From Amorphophallus konjac (Eukaryota > Streptophyta > Magnoliopsida > Alismatales > Araceae), in contig CM040117.1 of assembly GCA_022559845.1 (NCBI GenBank), forward strand, positions 10,812,856 to 10,876,855: a DNA stretch of 64,000 bases, read 5' to 3'. Shown piece after piece: positions 62,288 to 64,000 of this stretch. The notes under the pieces were generated by a model. It was given only the letters and a program-made list of their open reading frames with translations, had not been told where the DNA came from and searched no databases. The translations under genes were made by a program, and so were the position numbers. Positions within the stretch are counted from its first letter, which is position 1. Every line of letters begins with the position of its first letter.

Positions 62288-64000
62288 ATGGAGCCGACAA
62301 TGGCTATCGTCTGCAGCCCTGAGGTTGTGGAGAATCATGTGCGAGGCGGCTACCTGGCGGTGCCCCTCACCTTCGGGAGCTTCCCTCCCACTGTGGGCTT
62401 CCCCAACTTTTTGGGGGTAGCCTTCGCCCAGATCCTCGACGTGGAGACGCCCGAGGAATCCCAGATCAACGCCCCCACTCCGGGGGCCGTTGGAGCTACT
62501 GCCGGCCGAGCTGTGGCCGAAGGCAACAACAGCGTCCCCACAACGACGCTTAGCTGCAATGTGCACCACGTGCACCAAACTACCGGCCCATACCACCAAG
62601 GGTCGACATCCCACCGGAGAAGGCTCCGGAGAAATAACACCAGCACCGGATCAGGGCGTCGCGCCTCCAACTCCGGGAAGTCCATGACGGTTGGGGCCCT
62701 CCGAGTCCGCCTAGACGGGCAGAGGTCCCAGGTGACACCGGACCGCATCGTCCCGGCCATCCCAGTCCGCAACTCTTTCCAGGGACTGGAAAAGCTGAAG
62801 GAGAAGGCGATGCCCACAGCCCCGGTCGTAGCACCGAAGAAGGCGCCAGCTCAGAGGCCGGCCAAACTGAAGCAGGTCTGGGCACCCAAAGAGGCCCAGC
62901 CCACCGCGCCTGCCCAGGCGGGACCCAGCATCTTTCGCCCAAGAAGGGCCCGAAGAGACGACAGGGTCGAGCTGCCAACCCCGACCCTCCGGCTAGCACA
63001 CGTCGTCCCGGTGCCGCCTGAGAATGCTCACCGTCGCCGCCGGGGGCGCCGACACAACGCCGCCCGCCCGACACTCGAGGCCTACTTTCCTGCGACCGCT
63101 GTTGTCGACACCCAACCACAGGCCGCTCTCCCTGACCAGGAATGGGAAGGGATCGAGCAGGCTATGAGGAATTACCTCCAGGGCCCGGGTAGCACTCCCG
63201 CCGGCCGCCAGAGACTACTGGGGGCAGTGGCCTCCACTTTTCAAGAACAGGGAACCCGACTCGCACTCAGCGCAGAATCGAGGAATCGCTCGGAGGAGCC
63301 GCGCCAGTCCCCTAATCGGGAGGAAGCGCCGCCCCGACGATCGGTCTTCGACAGACTAGTGTTCCCGGGAAGATCATCCAGGAGGGTGATAAATAGAAAT
63401 AAGAACAAGAAGTGGCAGACATTCACCTGCAGCATGGCAGGAGTTCACGGTCGGTATGGGGCCTTGCCCACCGATCCGGAAGAATTGGCCAGAATAGCCG
63501 TCAGGCCGGGACCCCTTACTAGAAGAGGGAGAGCGGCAGGCGGCGCAACACCCACAGGCGCCGAAGGGGCCCTACCCGAAGAGCCCCTTGCGGCCCTCAC
63601 GGCCAATGTGGTCACCACCGGCGACACGAGTGGCGGACCCTCGACATCATCCGAGGACGCCCCGGCCGAAGAGACAGGGGGCGTGCCCAGTCTCCCCACA
63701 GCCGACCCTACAATGCTGCTCATGATACAACGATTCCAGCAGGAAATCGAGTCACTCAAGAAGCAGCTAAGCGAGCGGAACGCACCGCCCCCGATGTCCT
63801 GGCAGACCGAGGTTATACCCGAAGTACCCAGGGACAGGGGGCAGTCTTCAGAGGCAGCTCTTCCAGCAACCCTCAACCCTCTCGGGGACGCGCCCCCACA
63901 GCAAACACATTACACAGCAGTGGCCCTGCCACAGGCTCCGCCTTCACAAGGGTCCCCTATGGCCCCCCGGGCGACCGTGGTGGCCACCCCGAGCGCGCAG
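62288..64000 (+). CDS. Gag-like polyprotein N-terminus, 571 codons, open at window end
   Basis: An ATG at 62288 (MEPTMAIVCSPEVVENHVRG) opens a frame with no stop to the last base. The product is rich in Pro, Ala, Arg and Thr. Recognisable parts are PRRSVFDRLVFPGRSSRR (from about residue 348), a short coiled coil MLLMIQRFQQEIESLKKQLS (from residue 476), and a Pro/Gln-rich end. Plant Ty3/gypsy Gag proteins often have such an Arg-rich linker and coiled coil before the gag domain proper, which would lie beyond the window. The first ~130 residues match nothing I know. It follows a 5' LTR and PBS by ~140 bp. The lack of stops suggests a young copy. GC content is much higher than in the CUL1 part. 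Confidence 0.7.
   Translation, partial: MEPTMAIVCSPEVVENHVRGGYLAVPLTFGSFPPTVGFPNFLGVAFAQILDVETPEESQINAPTPGAVGATAGRAVAEGNNSVPTTTLSCNVHHVHQTTGPYHQGSTSHRRRLRRNNTSTGSGRRASNSGKSMTVGALRVRLDGQRSQVTPDRIVPAIPVRNSFQGLEKLKEKAMPTAPVVAPKKAPAQRPAKLKQVWAPKEAQPTAPAQAGPSIFRPRRARRDDRVELPTPTLRLAHVVPVPPENAHRRRRGRRHNAARPTLEAYFPATAVVDTQPQAALPDQEWEGIEQAMRNYLQGPGSTPAGRQRLLGAVASTFQEQGTRLALSAESRNRSEEPRQSPNREEAPPRRSVFDRLVFPGRSSRRVINRNKNKKWQTFTCSMAGVHGRYGALPTDPEELARIAVRPGPLTRRGRAAGGATPTGAEGALPEEPLAALTANVVTTGDTSGGPSTSSEDAPAEETGGVPSLPTADPTMLLMIQRFQQEIESLKKQLSERNAPPPMSWQTEVIPEVPRDRGQSSEAALPATLNPLGDAPPQQTHYTAVALPQAPPSQGSPMAPRATVVATPSAQ

Noticed and set aside
62350..63876. Minus-strand open frames opposite the gag-like frame
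   Set aside because: GC-rich shadow frames of a 571-codon plus-strand frame that follows an LTR and PBS.

Overview
The window is nuclear DNA of a flowering plant. The only host gene I can support is a cullin of the CUL1 type. It lies on the minus strand, in 18 coding exons between 32260 and 14066. These encode 711 codons with every exon junction in frame, including the RIMKSRK neddylation site. The last ~33 codons (end of the winged helix) are not found. The very long introns (one of about 12.5 kb) and the dense transposon load suggest a large-genome angiosperm, possibly an early-diverging lineage such as a magnoliid. That placement is inference only.

Layout: 1-1.8 kb holds a degraded Ty3/gypsy gag fragment, a 100-N assembly gap and an LTR-like promoter on the minus strand. 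1.8-7.1 kb is a decayed plant-mobile-domain (PMD) gene on the plus strand. 7.5-8.7 kb is a ~110 bp tandem array, followed by a TATA box and pyrimidine-rich repeats. 10.5-12.1 kb is a decayed LINE ORF1-like (zinc knuckle/DUF4283) coding region on the minus strand. 14.0-33.0 kb is the CUL1 gene. Its introns contain a MULE-type MITE with a perfect 9 bp target duplication, a MITE nested in another MITE, a solo LTR, a hAT-like foldback MITE, a full-length-sized RTE LINE with an 11 bp target duplication, and a 5'-truncated L1-type LINE.

34.05-46.47 kb is a complete Tekay-type chromovirus retrotransposon on the minus strand, with 3.8 kb LTRs, a 5 bp target duplication, an initiator-Met PBS, a PPT, and gag/pol carrying several disabling mutations. 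Each LTR carries a 386-codon open frame, antisense to gag-pol. It looks like a captured Ty1-copia gag-to-protease fragment. Each LTR also carries two tRNA-like Pol III box pairs. 46.5-49.9 kb is intergenic with a probable solo LTR. 49.9-56.3 kb holds a decayed FAR1/MULE transposase and an Ulp1-like protease gene in convergent orientation, separated by 139 bp tandem repeats; it is probably the remains of one protease-carrying MULE. 56.35-64 kb holds related LTR ends in head-to-head orientation, several extraordinary GC-rich minisatellites, a 22 bp GTATAGACTT array, a TATA box, an LTR end, a PBS-like site, and a 571-codon open frame that runs off the window.

A theme shared by several unrelated-looking LTRs is a tandem array of short self-complementary GC-rich units just upstream of a TATA box (0.9, 22.3, 58 and 59.5 kb, loosely also 8 and 61 kb). 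Most broken coding regions here carry stops that single C-to-T or G-to-A transitions can explain, as expected of methylated, silenced transposons.
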